The notes beneath the pieces were generated by a model. It saw nothing but the letters and a program-made list of their open reading frames with translations, was not told the DNA's origin and did not search any database. A stretch of DNA of 64,000 bases from positions 209,766 to 273,765 of the forward strand of contig NZ_SSYB01000002.1 in the NCBI RefSeq assembly GCF_004917075.1, in the 5' to 3' direction. Shown here piece by piece: positions 51,634-61,074 of the stretch (positions are counted from its first letter, which is position 1; each line of letters starts with the position of its first letter). The DNA comes from Geomonas edaphica. Its GTDB lineage: Bacteria; Desulfobacterota; Desulfuromonadia; Geobacterales; Geobacteraceae. Made by a program: the position numbers and the translations under genes.

Positions 51634-53046
51634 TCACTCCCTGCGCTGCTTGAGCCTCTTGCTGAGCGTTGGCTGCGACACGCCGAGAAGCCTGGCCGCG
51701 ATGGACTGGTTCCCCTCGGCCCTACGCACCGCCTCGGCGACCAAGAGATCAATCGCCTCGGTGAAGCCGGGGAGACGCTCCACGTTGAAGAACGGGTTCT
51801 CCGACGGCTCGGCGTGCGACTCCTCGGCAGGATGCGCCGGACGCTCCCCGATGGCCCGGATGAAGGCCTCCATGGAGAGAACACCCCCCTGGTGCAGGCT
51901 GACCGCGTCGTACACCATCGCCTTCAACTCGCGCACGTTGCCCGGAAAGTCGTAGGTGGAAAGCAGCACGGCGAGTTCCTTCGGGAGGGTCGGCTTTTTC
52001 CTGCCGAACTCGGCGCAGGCAAGCTCGAGGAAGTGATCTAAAAGCAGCGGGATGTCTTCCTTTCTCTTTCTTAGCGGGGGGACATGCAGGTGGTGCGCAC
52101 GCAGCCGGTAGTAGAGGTCCTTCCTGAAGGCACCCGCCGCCTGGCGCGCTGCCAGGTCCTGGTGCGTTGCCACCACCACGCGCGCTCTCATGCGTCTGGG
52201 CCGGTCGCTCCCGATCGGGTAGTATTCCCCCTCCTGCAATAGCCTCAGGAGCTTCACTTGGGAGCTTAAGCTCAGGTCGCCGATCTCATCCAGAAAGAGG
52301 GTCCCGTCCGCGGCCTGCTCGATCATGCCGCTTCTTGCCTCGGCAGCGCCTGTGTACGCCCCCTTCACGTGTCCGAATAGGGTGTCAGAAACCATCGCAT
52401 CGTCGAGTCCCGCCACGTTCACCGCGACGAACTGACCCTTCCGTCCCGAAAGACGGTGCAGCGCCGCGACGACAAGCTCTTTCCCGACGCCGCTCTCCCC
52501 GGTTACCAGGATCGGCTGCGAGCTAACCGCCACCGCCTCGATGTACTGGAAGATGGAGCGCATCCCCTTGTCGCCGGTCACGATGTCGCGAAAGGCCTCC
52601 GGGTGCTCCAGCCGGTCGTACAGGAAGCGGTTTCTGAGCTCCCGGTTCTCCAGTTGCAGCTCCTTCTCGCGCACCGCCCGCTTGACCCCCTTGACGATGC
52701 GCCCCTCCTCCGAGGTCTTCACGTAGTAGTCGAAGGCGCCGCTTCTCATGCACTGCACCGCGGTCTCCAGCTGATTGAGGCCGCTTACGATGATCACGGT
52801 CACCTCGGGGTGCTCCTCGGCGATCCGCTCCAGAAGCTCCTCTCCCGAGAGGTGCGGCATGGTGAGATCGAGTAGCACGAGGCCGATCTCGTGCCGCGCC
52901 ATCATCGAGAGCGCCTCGCGGCTGTCCTGGCAGGTGAGGATGTTGTTCAGCCCGGCGCGCTCCAGCGTGATGCTCATCGAGTAGAGCCAATCCGGCTCGT
53001 CGTCCACGAGGAGGATGCCGAAAGACGGGTAGAGGGTCGCACTCAT
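51634..53046 (-). CDS. NtrC-family sigma-54-dependent response regulator
   Basis: 470 residues: receiver (Asp60 in LLDLTMPHLSG), AAA+ sigma-54 activator domain with Walker A GESGVGKE (183-190), the sigma-54 contact loop GAYTGA (229-234, the tolerated Tyr variant of GAFTGA), DEIGDL Walker B region, and a Fis-type helix-turn-helix (NQSIAARLLGVSQPTLSKRL) at the C terminus. Its start overlaps the partner kinase stop by 4 bases. It probably activates sigma-54 promoters in response to the kinase; the dcuB promoter candidate 1.2 kb away is the nearest target. Confidence 0.95.
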   Translation of the reverse strand: MSATLYPSFGILLVDDEPDWLYSMSITLERAGLNNILTCQDSREALSMMARHEIGLVLLDLTMPHLSGEELLERIAEEHPEVTVIIVSGLNQLETAVQCMRSGAFDYYVKTSEEGRIVKGVKRAVREKELQLENRELRNRFLYDRLEHPEAFRDIVTGDKGMRSIFQYIEAVAVSSQPILVTGESGVGKELVVAALHRLSGRKGQFVAVNVAGLDDAMVSDTLFGHVKGAYTGAAEARSGMIEQAADGTLFLDEIGDLSLSSQVKLLRLLQEGEYYPIGSDRPRRMRARVVVATHQDLAARQAAGAFRKDLYYRLRAHHLHVPPLRKRKEDIPLLLDHFLELACAEFGRKKPTLPKELAVLLSTYDFPGNVRELKAMVYDAVSLHQGGVLSMEAFIRAIGERPAHPAEESHAEPSENPFFNVERLPGFTEAIDLLVAEAVRRAEGNQSIAARLLGVSQPTLSKRLKQRRE

Positions 53047-54818
53047 GACTGCTGCTCCTTTGGCAGAGGTACGGGAAGGGTGAGACGAGCCGCGGTCCCG
53101 GCACCTTGCTCGGAGGTGAAGGCGAGCCCGCCGCCGTGCTCCTTCGCGATGCCGCTCGAAACGGAAAGTCCTAGGCCGGTCCCGCCGCTCTCGCGCTTCG
53201 TGGTGAAGAAGGGATCGGTCAGGTGCTGCAAATGTTCCGGAGCAATCCCCGTCCCCTGGTCGCGCACCTCGAGGATGACGCTGTTCTCCGCCGCGTCGAA
53301 CCAGGTGGCGAGCTCGATGCCCCGCTCGGGTGAGGGGAGCGCCTGGCAGGCGTTCACCAGGAGGTTCACCACCACCTGCTCGATGCGCTGGGCGCTTCCC
53401 TGCAGTTTCGGGATCCCCTCACCGAGCGACACGGTGAAGTTGTCGGTGCTCTTCTCGATCAGGTTCGCCAACAGGCGCAGCGCGGCCTGCACCGTCTCGT
53501 TCAGGTCGAGCTCGGCGCTCTTGCCCGGCTCCTGCTGTCTCGCGAAGTCTTTCAGGTCCTCGACGATGAGCTTCACCCGGCGCGACCCCTCCTGCATCTG
53601 CCCCATGAGCTTAGGGAGCACCTCGCGCATGCGGGAGTAGGGGAGCCCGCCGAACTCGAAATCGCCGTGCCGCTCGAAATGCTCCTCAAGGATCGGCTCC
53701 GCGTCCCTGAACGCCTCCATCATCACCGGGAGGTTCAAAAGGATCAGGCCGTTCGGGTTGTTGATCTCATGGGCGACCCCGGAGACCAGGATCCCCAGCG
53801 CCGCCATCTTGTCCGCCTGCACCAGTTGTTGCTGGCGGTTTCGGAGCTCCTCCTCGGCGTGGCGCCGCTCCTCGACCTCGCGGGTGAGCTCCGCGGTGCG
53901 CGCGGCGACTTCCCGCTGCAGTGTGCGCGACCATAGCACCGTCCCCCCCACGAGCAGGATGAGCGGCAGCACCACGATAGCGCCGTACTTGAACACCTCG
54001 CTCCAGGTGAGCCCGGGCGGTTCCAGCACGCCAAGCCATTTGTTGTAGATCCTCTGGTACTCGCCGGTCTTCTTCAGAATGGCGAGCCCCTCGTTGAAGC
54101 GGGCCAGAAGCGCCGCGTTACCTTTCTGCACCGCGAAACAGTACTGCTGGGCCGATACCGGGTCGCCCACCGCCTCAAGGTTTGTGAGACCTAGCTCCCG
54201 TATCAGGTAGAGTCCGGGGAGTTTAGCCATCACCGCGTAGTCGTGCTTCCCCGAGGCAAGCGCGCGCAGCACGTCGGCATGGGTGGGGACCGGGACGATC
54301 TTCGCACCCACCTTCTTCGCCGCCAGGAACTCCTGCATGATGCCGTCGTTCAAGACGAGGACTTCCTTGCCGCGCAAGTCCGCGAGGGTGAGGTGACGGT
54401 TGCCCCCTTTGCGGGCGAAGATGGAGTGGTGCACGATGGTGTGAGGCGGCGAGAAGTCTATGCTCTGCGCACGCTCGTCCGAAAAGGACATCCCCTCCAG
54501 GATGTCGACGTCCCCGTTTAACAGGTCCCGGCGCCGCTCCGACCAGGCACCCAGGCGGATCTCGACCTTGAGCCCCATGACCCGGGCCACCGCGCGGGTG
54601 AGCTCCACGTTGTAGCCGCTCGGTTTGTCCTCCCGGTCCAGGAACTCGTAGGGGGGATAGCTGCGGTCGCCGCCTACCACCACGAGCGCCGGCTCCTCTC
54701 CACCCTCCGCTATACCATCGGCGGCGTTGGTGCCTGGCAGGACCAGTGTCAGCGAGCCGGCGACAAGGCACAAGAGGATCACCAGTATGAATCTGAAGCG
54801 GGCAAATGCAGTCATCAT
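53043..54818 (-). CDS. Sensor histidine kinase with periplasmic amino-acid-binding-type (SBP_bac_3) domain
   Basis: 591 residues. Signal/TM near 10-28; a complete SBP_bac_3 domain (about 44-267; [42 protein letters not shown] in pieces); TM 279-297; coiled coil; HisKA with His350 in [11 protein letters not shown]; HATPase with [10 protein letters not shown] and GGTGLGLS. The binding domain type usually recognises polar amino acids such as glutamate, aspartate or glutamine. The ATGA overlap with the regulator gene makes a two-component pair. No strong ribosome site precedes ATG 54818/54815, the weak point of this start. Confidence 0.93.
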   Translation of the reverse strand: MMTAFARFRFILVILLCLVAGSLTLVLPGTNAADGIAEGGEEPALVVVGGDRSYPPYEFLDREDKPSGYNVELTRAVARVMGLKVEIRLGAWSERRRDLLNGDVDILEGMSFSDERAQSIDFSPPHTIVHHSIFARKGGNRHLTLADLRGKEVLVLNDGIMQEFLAAKKVGAKIVPVPTHADVLRALASGKHDYAVMAKLPGLYLIRELGLTNLEAVGDPVSAQQYCFAVQKGNAALLARFNEGLAILKKTGEYQRIYNKWLGVLEPPGLTWSEVFKYGAIVVLPLILLVGGTVLWSRTLQREVAARTAELTREVEERRHAEEELRNRQQQLVQADKMAALGILVSGVAHEINNPNGLILLNLPVMMEAFRDAEPILEEHFERHGDFEFGGLPYSRMREVLPKLMGQMQEGSRRVKLIVEDLKDFARQQEPGKSAELDLNETVQAALRLLANLIEKSTDNFTVSLGEGIPKLQGSAQRIEQVVVNLLVNACQALPSPERGIELATWFDAAENSVILEVRDQGTGIAPEHLQHLTDPFFTTKRESGGTGLGLSVSSGIAKEHGGGLAFTSEQGAGTAARLTLPVPLPKEQQS

Positions 54819-54937
54819 CGATGCAGCTTATCTGTCAATCCAGCAGCTTGCAAGCAGTTCTTCCGGCTATCGCTGTTGGCGCGATGGCATTGATCAATTA
54901 TTTTAGTCCAATGTTTGTTGGCCGCGCCGGAATTAGC

Positions 54938-54964
54938 TTAAGTGCCCGGATTATGCGCCGAAGA
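54938..54964 (+). promoter_or_regulatory. Sigma-28 (FliA-type) promoter candidate for the chemoreceptor
   Basis: TTAAGTGC, 11-base spacer, GCCGAAGA: spacing exact, and 6 of 8 bases of the second box match GCCGATAA. About 80 bases before ATG 55043. Fits the normal sigma-28 control of receptor genes and the FlgM-like gene at 33743. Confidence 0.45.
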
Positions 54965-54990
54965 CAACGATATGACCTGCACCGGGCTTA

Positions 54991-55016
54991 TCTTCGGAGC
55001 ATTTCTGTTCCGAAGA
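54991..55016. promoter_or_regulatory. Inverted repeat in the chemoreceptor leader
   Basis: TCTTCGGA, 10-base spacer, TCCGAAGA. The CCGAAGACA element also occurs at 54958-54966. Could be a leader hairpin or an operator. Confidence 0.35.
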
Positions 55017-55042
55017 CACATTACATATCCAAGAGGTACCTT

Positions 55043-56941
55043 ATGAACCTGAGAAGCAAGGTAAACGTTACAGTCGTCATAATGTTTGCCGTGGCGCTCA
55101 TAGCGCTCATCGTCGCCGCCACCAGCAGCACCCGCAAGATCATGGGGGGGATGATAAGCAGTTCCCAGGTGGCGCTGGCCAATGACAACGCCGCCAGCGT
55201 CAACGCGTGGCTCCTGTCCAAAGAGGCCATCATCGCCGCAGGCGCCAAGGACCTCACCAAAGAGCAGGGGCAGTCCAGGGACCAGATCATGAAGCTCGTA
55301 CAGCTTCTGGCCGGGGCCGGCGGATTCTCTACGGTCTACCCCGGTTATGAGAACGGCACGTTCGTCTCCTCCGACGGCTGGGTCCCGGATGCCGGATGGG
55401 ATCACCGCAAGAGGCCGTGGTACGAGAAGGCCAAGAGCGAGATGAAAGTGTCGCAGACCGAGCCGTACGTCGACGCCCAAACCGGCAAGACCATCATCTC
55501 CTTCATCGCCCCGATCACCGCAGGGGGGGCCTTCACCGGCGTACTCAGCTCCGACATCATGCTTGACGACGTGGTCAAGCAGGTGCTGGACGTGAAAGTG
55601 GGGAAATCCGGTTACGCCTTCGTCATCGACAAGACCGGGAAGATACTGATTCACCCGAAAAAGGAGCTGGTCCTCAAGAAGAAGTTCCAGGAGCTCGCCA
55701 CCGGGCTCGGCGATCTGAGCGCGAAGCTGGCCGCTGCACCGAGTGGGACGCTGGAATACACTGCAGACGGTGAGGAGAAGATCGCCACCTACGCCAAGAT
55801 CCCCGCGGCCGACTGGTACCTTTGCGTAACCACGGTGAAGTCAGAGGTCTACGCCCCGGTCAACAAGCAGGTGACGGCGCTCGTCGTGCTGGGCGCCATC
55901 TTCCTTGGCGGTGGTATCACGCTGATCTTCTTCGTGCTGCGCCGCCTCCTGAGCCCACTGGGGATACTCTGCCACCGCGTTTCCGACCTGGCCGAAGGTG
56001 AGGGGGACCTGACCAAGCGTGTGGACGTCGGAAACCGCAACGACGAGATCGGGCTCCTTGCCGACAAGTTGAACACCTTCGTCGAGCACATGGGGGGGAT
56101 CATCGGCCAGATCGCGGATGCCTCCCGGGCGCTCGCCTCCGAGTCCAACGCCCTCACCTCCACCTCCATGTCCATATCGGTTGGTGCCGAGTCGGTGGCC
56201 GGGCAGACCGCCACGGTGGCCACCGCGAGCGAGGAGATGGCCGCTACCGCCGCGGACATCGCCAACAACTGCCACCATGCCGCCGATAGCGCCCAGCGCG
56301 CCGCCGACACCACCCAGGACGGTTTCAAGGTCGTGAAGAGCACGGTGAATGGTATTCGCGAGCGTGGTGAACTGACCCGCGACAACGCTCAGGCGATCTC
56401 CTCACTGGGCGAGAGGAGCGAGCAGATCGGTGCCATCGTAGCCACTATCGAAGACATCGCCGACCAGACGAACCTCCTCGCGCTTAACGCTGCCATCGAG
56501 GCGGCGCGCGCCGGCGAGCAGGGACGCGGCTTTGCCGTCGTCGCTGACGAGGTACGCGCCCTCGCCGAGCGGACCACCAGGGCAACCAAGGAAATCGGGA
56601 CCATGATCCGGGCGATCCAGCAGGAGACCAAGTCCGCCATCGCCTCCATGGAAGAAGGGGTGAGGGGGACCGACCAGGGGATCCAGGAGGCGGCCCAGCT
56701 CGAGGGGGCGCTCGCCAGCATCCTCGAGCAGGTGAACGAGGTGACCACCCAGGTGAACCAGATCGCGACCGCCGCCGAGGAGCAGGGGGCGACCACCGGC
56801 GAGATCACCAACAACATCCAGCAGGTGACCGCCGTGGTCCAGGAGACCGCCAGCGGTGCCCAGGACTCCGCCCAGTCCGCCTCCCGTCTATCCGAGCTCT
56901 CCGCTGAACTGCAGATGATCGTCGGGAAGTTTAAGCTGTAA
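55043..56941 (+). CDS. Methyl-accepting chemotaxis protein with dCache sensor
   Basis: 632 residues. TM1 about 9-28; dCache_1 periplasmic domain with the family motifs [13 protein letters not shown] and [11 protein letters not shown] and a second subdomain ([19 protein letters not shown]); TM2 about 276-298; HAMP; MCP signalling domain with tip [20 protein letters not shown]. Cache receptors of this kind usually bind small carboxylates or amino acids. The open frame extends to 54806, but ATG 55043 with AAGAGGT is the natural start, since [12 protein letters not shown] begins TM1. No CheR/CheB pentapeptide. Confidence 0.93.
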   Translation: MNLRSKVNVTVVIMFAVALIALIVAATSSTRKIMGGMISSSQVALANDNAASVNAWLLSKEAIIAAGAKDLTKEQGQSRDQIMKLVQLLAGAGGFSTVYPGYENGTFVSSDGWVPDAGWDHRKRPWYEKAKSEMKVSQTEPYVDAQTGKTIISFIAPITAGGAFTGVLSSDIMLDDVVKQVLDVKVGKSGYAFVIDKTGKILIHPKKELVLKKKFQELATGLGDLSAKLAAAPSGTLEYTADGEEKIATYAKIPAADWYLCVTTVKSEVYAPVNKQVTALVVLGAIFLGGGITLIFFVLRRLLSPLGILCHRVSDLAEGEGDLTKRVDVGNRNDEIGLLADKLNTFVEHMGGIIGQIADASRALASESNALTSTSMSISVGAESVAGQTATVATASEEMAATAADIANNCHHAADSAQRAADTTQDGFKVVKSTVNGIRERGELTRDNAQAISSLGERSEQIGAIVATIEDIADQTNLLALNAAIEAARAGEQGRGFAVVADEVRALAERTTRATKEIGTMIRAIQQETKSAIASMEEGVRGTDQGIQEAAQLEGALASILEQVNEVTTQVNQIATAAEEQGATTGEITNNIQQVTAVVQETASGAQDSAQSASRLSELSAELQMIVGKFKL

Positions 56942-56960
56942 GGCGCCCGCACCACAACGC

Positions 56961-56997
56961 AAAAAGGGGGACGAGATCACTCGTCCCCCTTTTTTTA
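56961..56997 (+). terminator. Rho-independent terminator after the chemoreceptor
   Basis: AAAAAGGGGGACGAG / CTCGTCCCCCTTTTT stem of 15 pairs, 4-base loop ATCA, T-run. Confidence 0.9.
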
Positions 56998-57014
56998 AGC
57001 CTTTCCACGTTTGC

Positions 57015-57170
57015 TAAGGTTCATCCGGGAATTCCGCGGAACCATGGATGTGTCCCTCGAAGCAGAAAGCTGCCCCGGCGTCCCCCCCTTTGCGAAGGGG
57101 GGACAGGGGGGATTTGCTTTGAACAGGACGGCAACCAGATATCAGGTAAATCCCACGCTGCAGCTTAGAA
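57015..57170. mobile_element. Composite inverted-repeat element, partial copy 3
   Basis: Carries the left parts of the element seen at 1655 and 51310: GGGAATTCCGCGGAA, TCGAAGCAGAAAG, and arm CCCCCCTTTGCGAAGGGGGG then ACAGGGGGGATTTG. The right inverted arm is absent. It occupies most of the gap 56998-57202. Confidence 0.55.
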
Positions 57171-57202
57171 ATGATGGCGGAAAAACAACATCGAACCGCG
57201 CA

Positions 57203-58579
57203 TCACGCCTTCTTGGTCGCTGCGTCCCCGAACCTCTCCGCGAAGCAGGCGGGACAGATGCCGTGGCTGAACTGCGCCTCCGAGTGCTGCGAGATGTAGG
57301 ACTCCATCTGCTGCCAGCTTTGCTCGTTGTTCTGCACCTGTTTGCAGTACATGCAGACGGGAATGATCCCCTCGAGCACCTTTATCTTCGACAGGGCCTC
57401 TTCCAGTTCCAGGTTCCGCTCGATCAGGGCGTCGCGGTGCATCTTTATCGTTCTGCGGCTGTGTACCAGCTTGAACAGGTTGTCGATGAGCGCGAAGAGA
57501 AGAATGACCGAGATGGTCGCCAGGATCTCCACCCTGAGGCTCCAGAGCAGGTTGGGGGGCTTGTTGATCACCATGCTCCCCTTGGGCAGCCTCGATTCCG
57601 GTATGCGGAAACGCTGCATCTGCTTGTAGTCGAACATGTCCTTGTTGGGGCTCGGTGCGATGCTCGGCGTGGTCGCAACGGCGGCACCCTTGAGGACGCT
57701 GACCGCCATGACAGCCGCCGCGGCGCCGTGTTCGCGCAGGTTGATGAGGCGTCCCCCCACGATGCCGTTGCCGAGGCTGAACTCCCAACCGCCGTAAATC
57801 GGTACCGGGCTCGCGTCGGAAACGATCTTCAACGCATCGTTGCTTGAGACGCGCTCCCCTGTCTTGTCTTCCACGAAGGACGCGAAATAGACGATGACGC
57901 TGTCCGGCTCCACCTTTTTCACACGGGCGACGAGTTCGTCCATGCGCAGCCCGGCCAGGTACGTATAACGGGCTTTATTCGAGAATGCGGCGGCAGCCTC
58001 GCGAAACTCTTCTTCGTTCAGCTTTCCGGTCACCGACCGGTCGCTGATGGCGATGATCTCCTTCGTTTTCTGGTGCAGGCGGAAGATCAGGTCAAGCGTA
58101 TCCTTGAAGCTCGGGCGTTCGTCGATGCCGATGATGTCGCGCTTTCCTTTGAGCCGGATCGGATCGAAGGAATTGGTGCCGCAAAAGACGACCGGTGTGG
58201 CCCCGAAGATGCTCTCGCGCTCTTTTTCCAGGATGTCGAAGGCGTAGTCGTCGGTGGAAAAGATGAGGTCAAAGTGTCTCCGCGCATACTTGAACCTGAG
58301 CAGGTCGATGATCTTGGCGTCGAAGGCGCTGCCGCTGTAATTCTTCGAATCCAGATACTCGGTCTGTATTTCCGTCTGGGGTAGGGATTTAAGCAGAGTC
58401 TCCGTGAACCCTTTGGCGATGTCGTCGGAGCCCCGGTATCCGGAATGGTAGGAATTGAGGATCAGGACCTTCTGACGTGTCTTGACCTCAGCGGCGTCCG
58501 CACGGTTGGCACCGGCCGGAACGATTAGATGGATGATGGTGAGGAAAAACAGGAGCAGCCGGAGCATGCTTTTATCCAT
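57203..58579 (-). CDS. Membrane sensor-like protein: ABC-type binding fold, TM helix, coiled coil and C-terminal Cys motif
   Basis: 458 residues. Signal peptide (about 1-28), then ~320 residues of an ABC_sub_bind-like periplasmic fold (VLILNSYHSGYRGSDDIAKG, DDYAFDIL, VIVYFASF, PIYGGWEFSLG). One TM helix (about 355-380, ILATISVILLFALIDNLF) and a coiled coil follow. The cytoplasmic end carries GIIPVCMYCK...SWQQMESYI...FSHGICPACF, a cysteine/histidine tail that commonly ends PAS or receiver sensor proteins in these bacteria. There is no kinase, cyclase or methyl-accepting domain, so the output is unknown; it may pair with another protein. ATG 58579 with GGAGAAACG is preferred to the open frame to 58636. 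Confidence 0.82.
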   Translation of the reverse strand: MDKSMLRLLLFFLTIIHLIVPAGANRADAAEVKTRQKVLILNSYHSGYRGSDDIAKGFTETLLKSLPQTEIQTEYLDSKNYSGSAFDAKIIDLLRFKYARRHFDLIFSTDDYAFDILEKERESIFGATPVVFCGTNSFDPIRLKGKRDIIGIDERPSFKDTLDLIFRLHQKTKEIIAISDRSVTGKLNEEEFREAAAAFSNKARYTYLAGLRMDELVARVKKVEPDSVIVYFASFVEDKTGERVSSNDALKIVSDASPVPIYGGWEFSLGNGIVGGRLINLREHGAAAAVMAVSVLKGAAVATTPSIAPSPNKDMFDYKQMQRFRIPESRLPKGSMVINKPPNLLWSLRVEILATISVILLFALIDNLFKLVHSRRTIKMHRDALIERNLELEEALSKIKVLEGIIPVCMYCKQVQNNEQSWQQMESYISQHSEAQFSHGICPACFAERFGDAATKKA

Positions 58580-58894
58580 AATTCGTTTCTCCACCCGGCC
58601 TGGAGTTAGCCAGCCGGTGAGCAGAGGACGGTGCAACCCTCAAGAGCTTTTTTTGATCACTTTTGACAGAAAGTCTCCGGTGCAGAGAGCGCATGTTGCA
58701 CATGACGCATTTGTAAACAGTTTCGGCATAATGGTTCCAAGCTTGAGCGGCATGGCGTCTTTCTCACAGGAAAAAGTGTTGTGGTTGAGGAGACCCGCTG
58801 CCGTGTCGATACTGTGACGACGTCGTGAAATCCGGTACAATTGTGCTCTGGAACAACCCGGCATCAGCAGTCTCCTGAGAGAGTGGGGGGAGCC
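58580..58894. other. Intergenic region between divergent genes, no gene seen
   Basis: 315 bases between the binding-fold sensor (minus) and the hypothetical membrane protein (plus). It has an AT-rich centre and a T-run near 58650, but no convincing ORF, hairpin or consensus promoter. GC content is somewhat lower than in the genes. Confidence 0.6.
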
Positions 58895-59284
58895 ATGCGC
58901 GAACGCGATTACCGTCGATATGAGGATGAGGACCCCTGGGAAGGCGTACAACTGACCAAGGAGGCGATAAGGGCGCGTGCCACCCTGATCCTCTACACGG
59001 CGCTCGTTACCGCCCCCTTCATCGCGTTGGTCGCCTGCAGCGGCTTCGCGAGCGGTTTGAAGGGGCACGAAGTGCTGGGGATCTCATGCTACAACGCGAT
59101 GATATCCACCATCTTTTTCTTCGACACCCTGAGAAACGCCGCCCACGACTGCTTCGACGAGGCACAGTCCGAAGGGTTCGTGACCTGCGTCGAAGGTATC
59201 CCGGTCATCGACCAAAACTACCCACACCGCCGTCTGGCGCGTCTCTCCTTCGCCATCCGCGGCAGGATGCAGAAAAGGTCTTAG
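58895..59284 (+). CDS. Hypothetical membrane protein
   Basis: 129 residues: a charged N terminus (RERDYRRYEDEDPWEG), a TM helix about 28-49 (ATLILYTALVTAPFIALVAC) and a second hydrophobic stretch (about 61-75). A soluble tail ends FAIRGRMQKRS. Family not recognised. GGGGGGAG precedes ATG 58895; the frame is open to 58841. The last 4 bases overlap the convergent lactate permease stop. Confidence 0.7.
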   Translation: MRERDYRRYEDEDPWEGVQLTKEAIRARATLILYTALVTAPFIALVACSGFASGLKGHEVLGISCYNAMISTIFFFDTLRNAAHDCFDEAQSEGFVTCVEGIPVIDQNYPHRRLARLSFAIRGRMQKRS

Positions 59285-60867
59285 CCCCTTAGCCAGAGCA
59301 GTGCCACGACGAAGCATGAGGTGACCAGGGTCAGGATGATGGCGAAGATGAAGGCGATGCGTATGACGAGGCTCTCCTCCCCGATCCTGTCGATGGCGGC
59401 TGCCGCGTTTTGCAGCTTCGCCGGGGAAACTACGCTGGCGAGTCCCCCCCCGAAGGCGAGCCCTGCGGTTATGATCAGCATCGCCTCGGTGGACATCTTG
59501 AGGTTTCGGGCCGTCGACATGGCGTACTTGGCGAACATGGCGATGGTGGACGCCTCGCTCCCGGTGATAAAGCCCCCGAAAAGCCCGATGAAGGCGACCA
59601 CCTGCCCGTAAGCCCCATGGAACAGTTGGGCCGACGCGTCCGCTAGGACGCGCACCATGCTAGGCGAGGCGAACTGGTGCGTGGCCATGTCGTACCCGGT
59701 CATGTTCATCACCTCGCCGATGGCGAAGAAGATGGCGGCGGCGAACACCGGACGGGGCGCACGCTTCAACCATACCGCGCCGGCCTCGCGCAACTGCTGC
59801 CCGGTGGGGCGCAGAAAGGGGAGCGCGAGGAGCGTGCTCGCGAGGATCCAGGTGTAGGCCTGCCAGAGGGCGCGGGTATCGATCGGCTTGCCGTCGGCGG
59901 AAAGCCCTGCGACCGGCAGCTTCAGGGTGCGGTATAGCAGGTCGAACATCTCCTTCGGGAGGTTCAGGGCGAGGATGAGGAGCACCAGTAACAACCACGG
60001 CATCACGGCGCGCCAGAGCGGGAAGGCGCGGCAGAAGGCGAGTTCGTCCTTGGTCAGCCGGCTCTGGTCCAGTACCGGATGCCCGGTGACGATAAGGTAC
60101 AGCGCCATGGCGATGATCACGGCGATGCCGCAGATCACCCCGGTCAGCACCACGAGGTTGTCGTAGCGGTTGGTGAAGGAGGCGATCACGCCGATCACGC
60201 CGCCCGTTATGAGGCAGGGGAGGAAGCCGCTTTTGATCCCTTCCCAGCGCCCGACCATCCAGAGCATGCAGAACCCGATCAGCGTCGATACCACCGGCAG
60301 GAAAAGGCAGAAGACCATCCCCGCCTGGTGCAGGGTGATCTCCCCCTTGCCTAAGAAACTGTTGGCGATGTCCACGAAGACGACGATGGGAGCGCCCAGG
60401 AGGGCGTAGGTGCAGAGGGAGTCGTAGCCGATGGCGGGGAGCGCCACCGCGACCGTGCTCGAATACCCCATGGCGAGGAGGATCGGCGGCAGAATGGAGA
60501 CCGGAGTCGCCCCGACCGCCACCATGAGTGTGCCGAAGCCTATGTTGATCATCATGATCTGCACGGCCCGGTTCTCGCTGGCGATGGTCTTTATGAAGAT
60601 GGTGATGCGTTTGAGCGCGCCGGTTTTTTCCATCACCGCCATCTGCAGAAGTGACGTGGCGACGATGAGCGACACCGAGAAGGAGCGGATGAGTCCCGCC
60701 GCGGTGGAGCGCAGGATCACCTCGGCGGAGGTCTCAAAGCCGAGCCAGGCGACGAGCGCGATGACGATCCATCCCGCAAGGCCGCTTATATCGGCCGCCT
60801 TGCGCAATACCAGTAGAAGAACGAGGATGACGAGAATGGGAAGCAGGGTAAGCAGCAGCGGGGACAT
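59281..60867 (-). CDS. L-lactate permease family transporter
   Basis: 528 residues, with about 12-14 TM helices. It matches the LctP/GlcA family (FETSAEVILRSTAAGLIRSF, PVSILPPILLAMGYSS, GGFITGSEASTIAMFAKY, PAKLQNAAAAI). These carry L-lactate or glycolate with protons. AAAGGAG precedes ATG 60867; the upstream frame to 60918 lacks a site. Single-gene unit; no lactate dehydrogenase genes are adjacent. Confidence 0.9.
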   Translation of the reverse strand: MSPLLLTLLPILVILVLLLVLRKAADISGLAGWIVIALVAWLGFETSAEVILRSTAAGLIRSFSVSLIVATSLLQMAVMEKTGALKRITIFIKTIASENRAVQIMMINIGFGTLMVAVGATPVSILPPILLAMGYSSTVAVALPAIGYDSLCTYALLGAPIVVFVDIANSFLGKGEITLHQAGMVFCLFLPVVSTLIGFCMLWMVGRWEGIKSGFLPCLITGGVIGVIASFTNRYDNLVVLTGVICGIAVIIAMALYLIVTGHPVLDQSRLTKDELAFCRAFPLWRAVMPWLLLVLLILALNLPKEMFDLLYRTLKLPVAGLSADGKPIDTRALWQAYTWILASTLLALPFLRPTGQQLREAGAVWLKRAPRPVFAAAIFFAIGEVMNMTGYDMATHQFASPSMVRVLADASAQLFHGAYGQVVAFIGLFGGFITGSEASTIAMFAKYAMSTARNLKMSTEAMLIITAGLAFGGGLASVVSPAKLQNAAAAIDRIGEESLVIRIAFIFAIILTLVTSCFVVALLWLRG

Positions 60868-61074
60868 CGGTGAGGCTCCTTTCGGGAGTGACTTTGTGCC
60901 GCAGGCTTTATCCGGCACAAGCGCCCCATCATAAAGGAACGAGCCTCACGGTTCCAGAAATAAATGCTCATTTGCCGTCTCTTGTAAAGGAAGTGTTGTG
61001 GCTTTGGTGCCGTTGTGGCACAATCCGCGGCTTCCTCAGCCGAGGAGCACCATTCAAAGCAACAGGAGTACCAC

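Noticed and set aside
54806-55042. N-terminal extension of the dCache receptor from ATG 54806
   Set aside because: The extension overlaps the divergent kinase start and covers the sigma-28-like promoter; the natural TM1 begins after ATG 55043.
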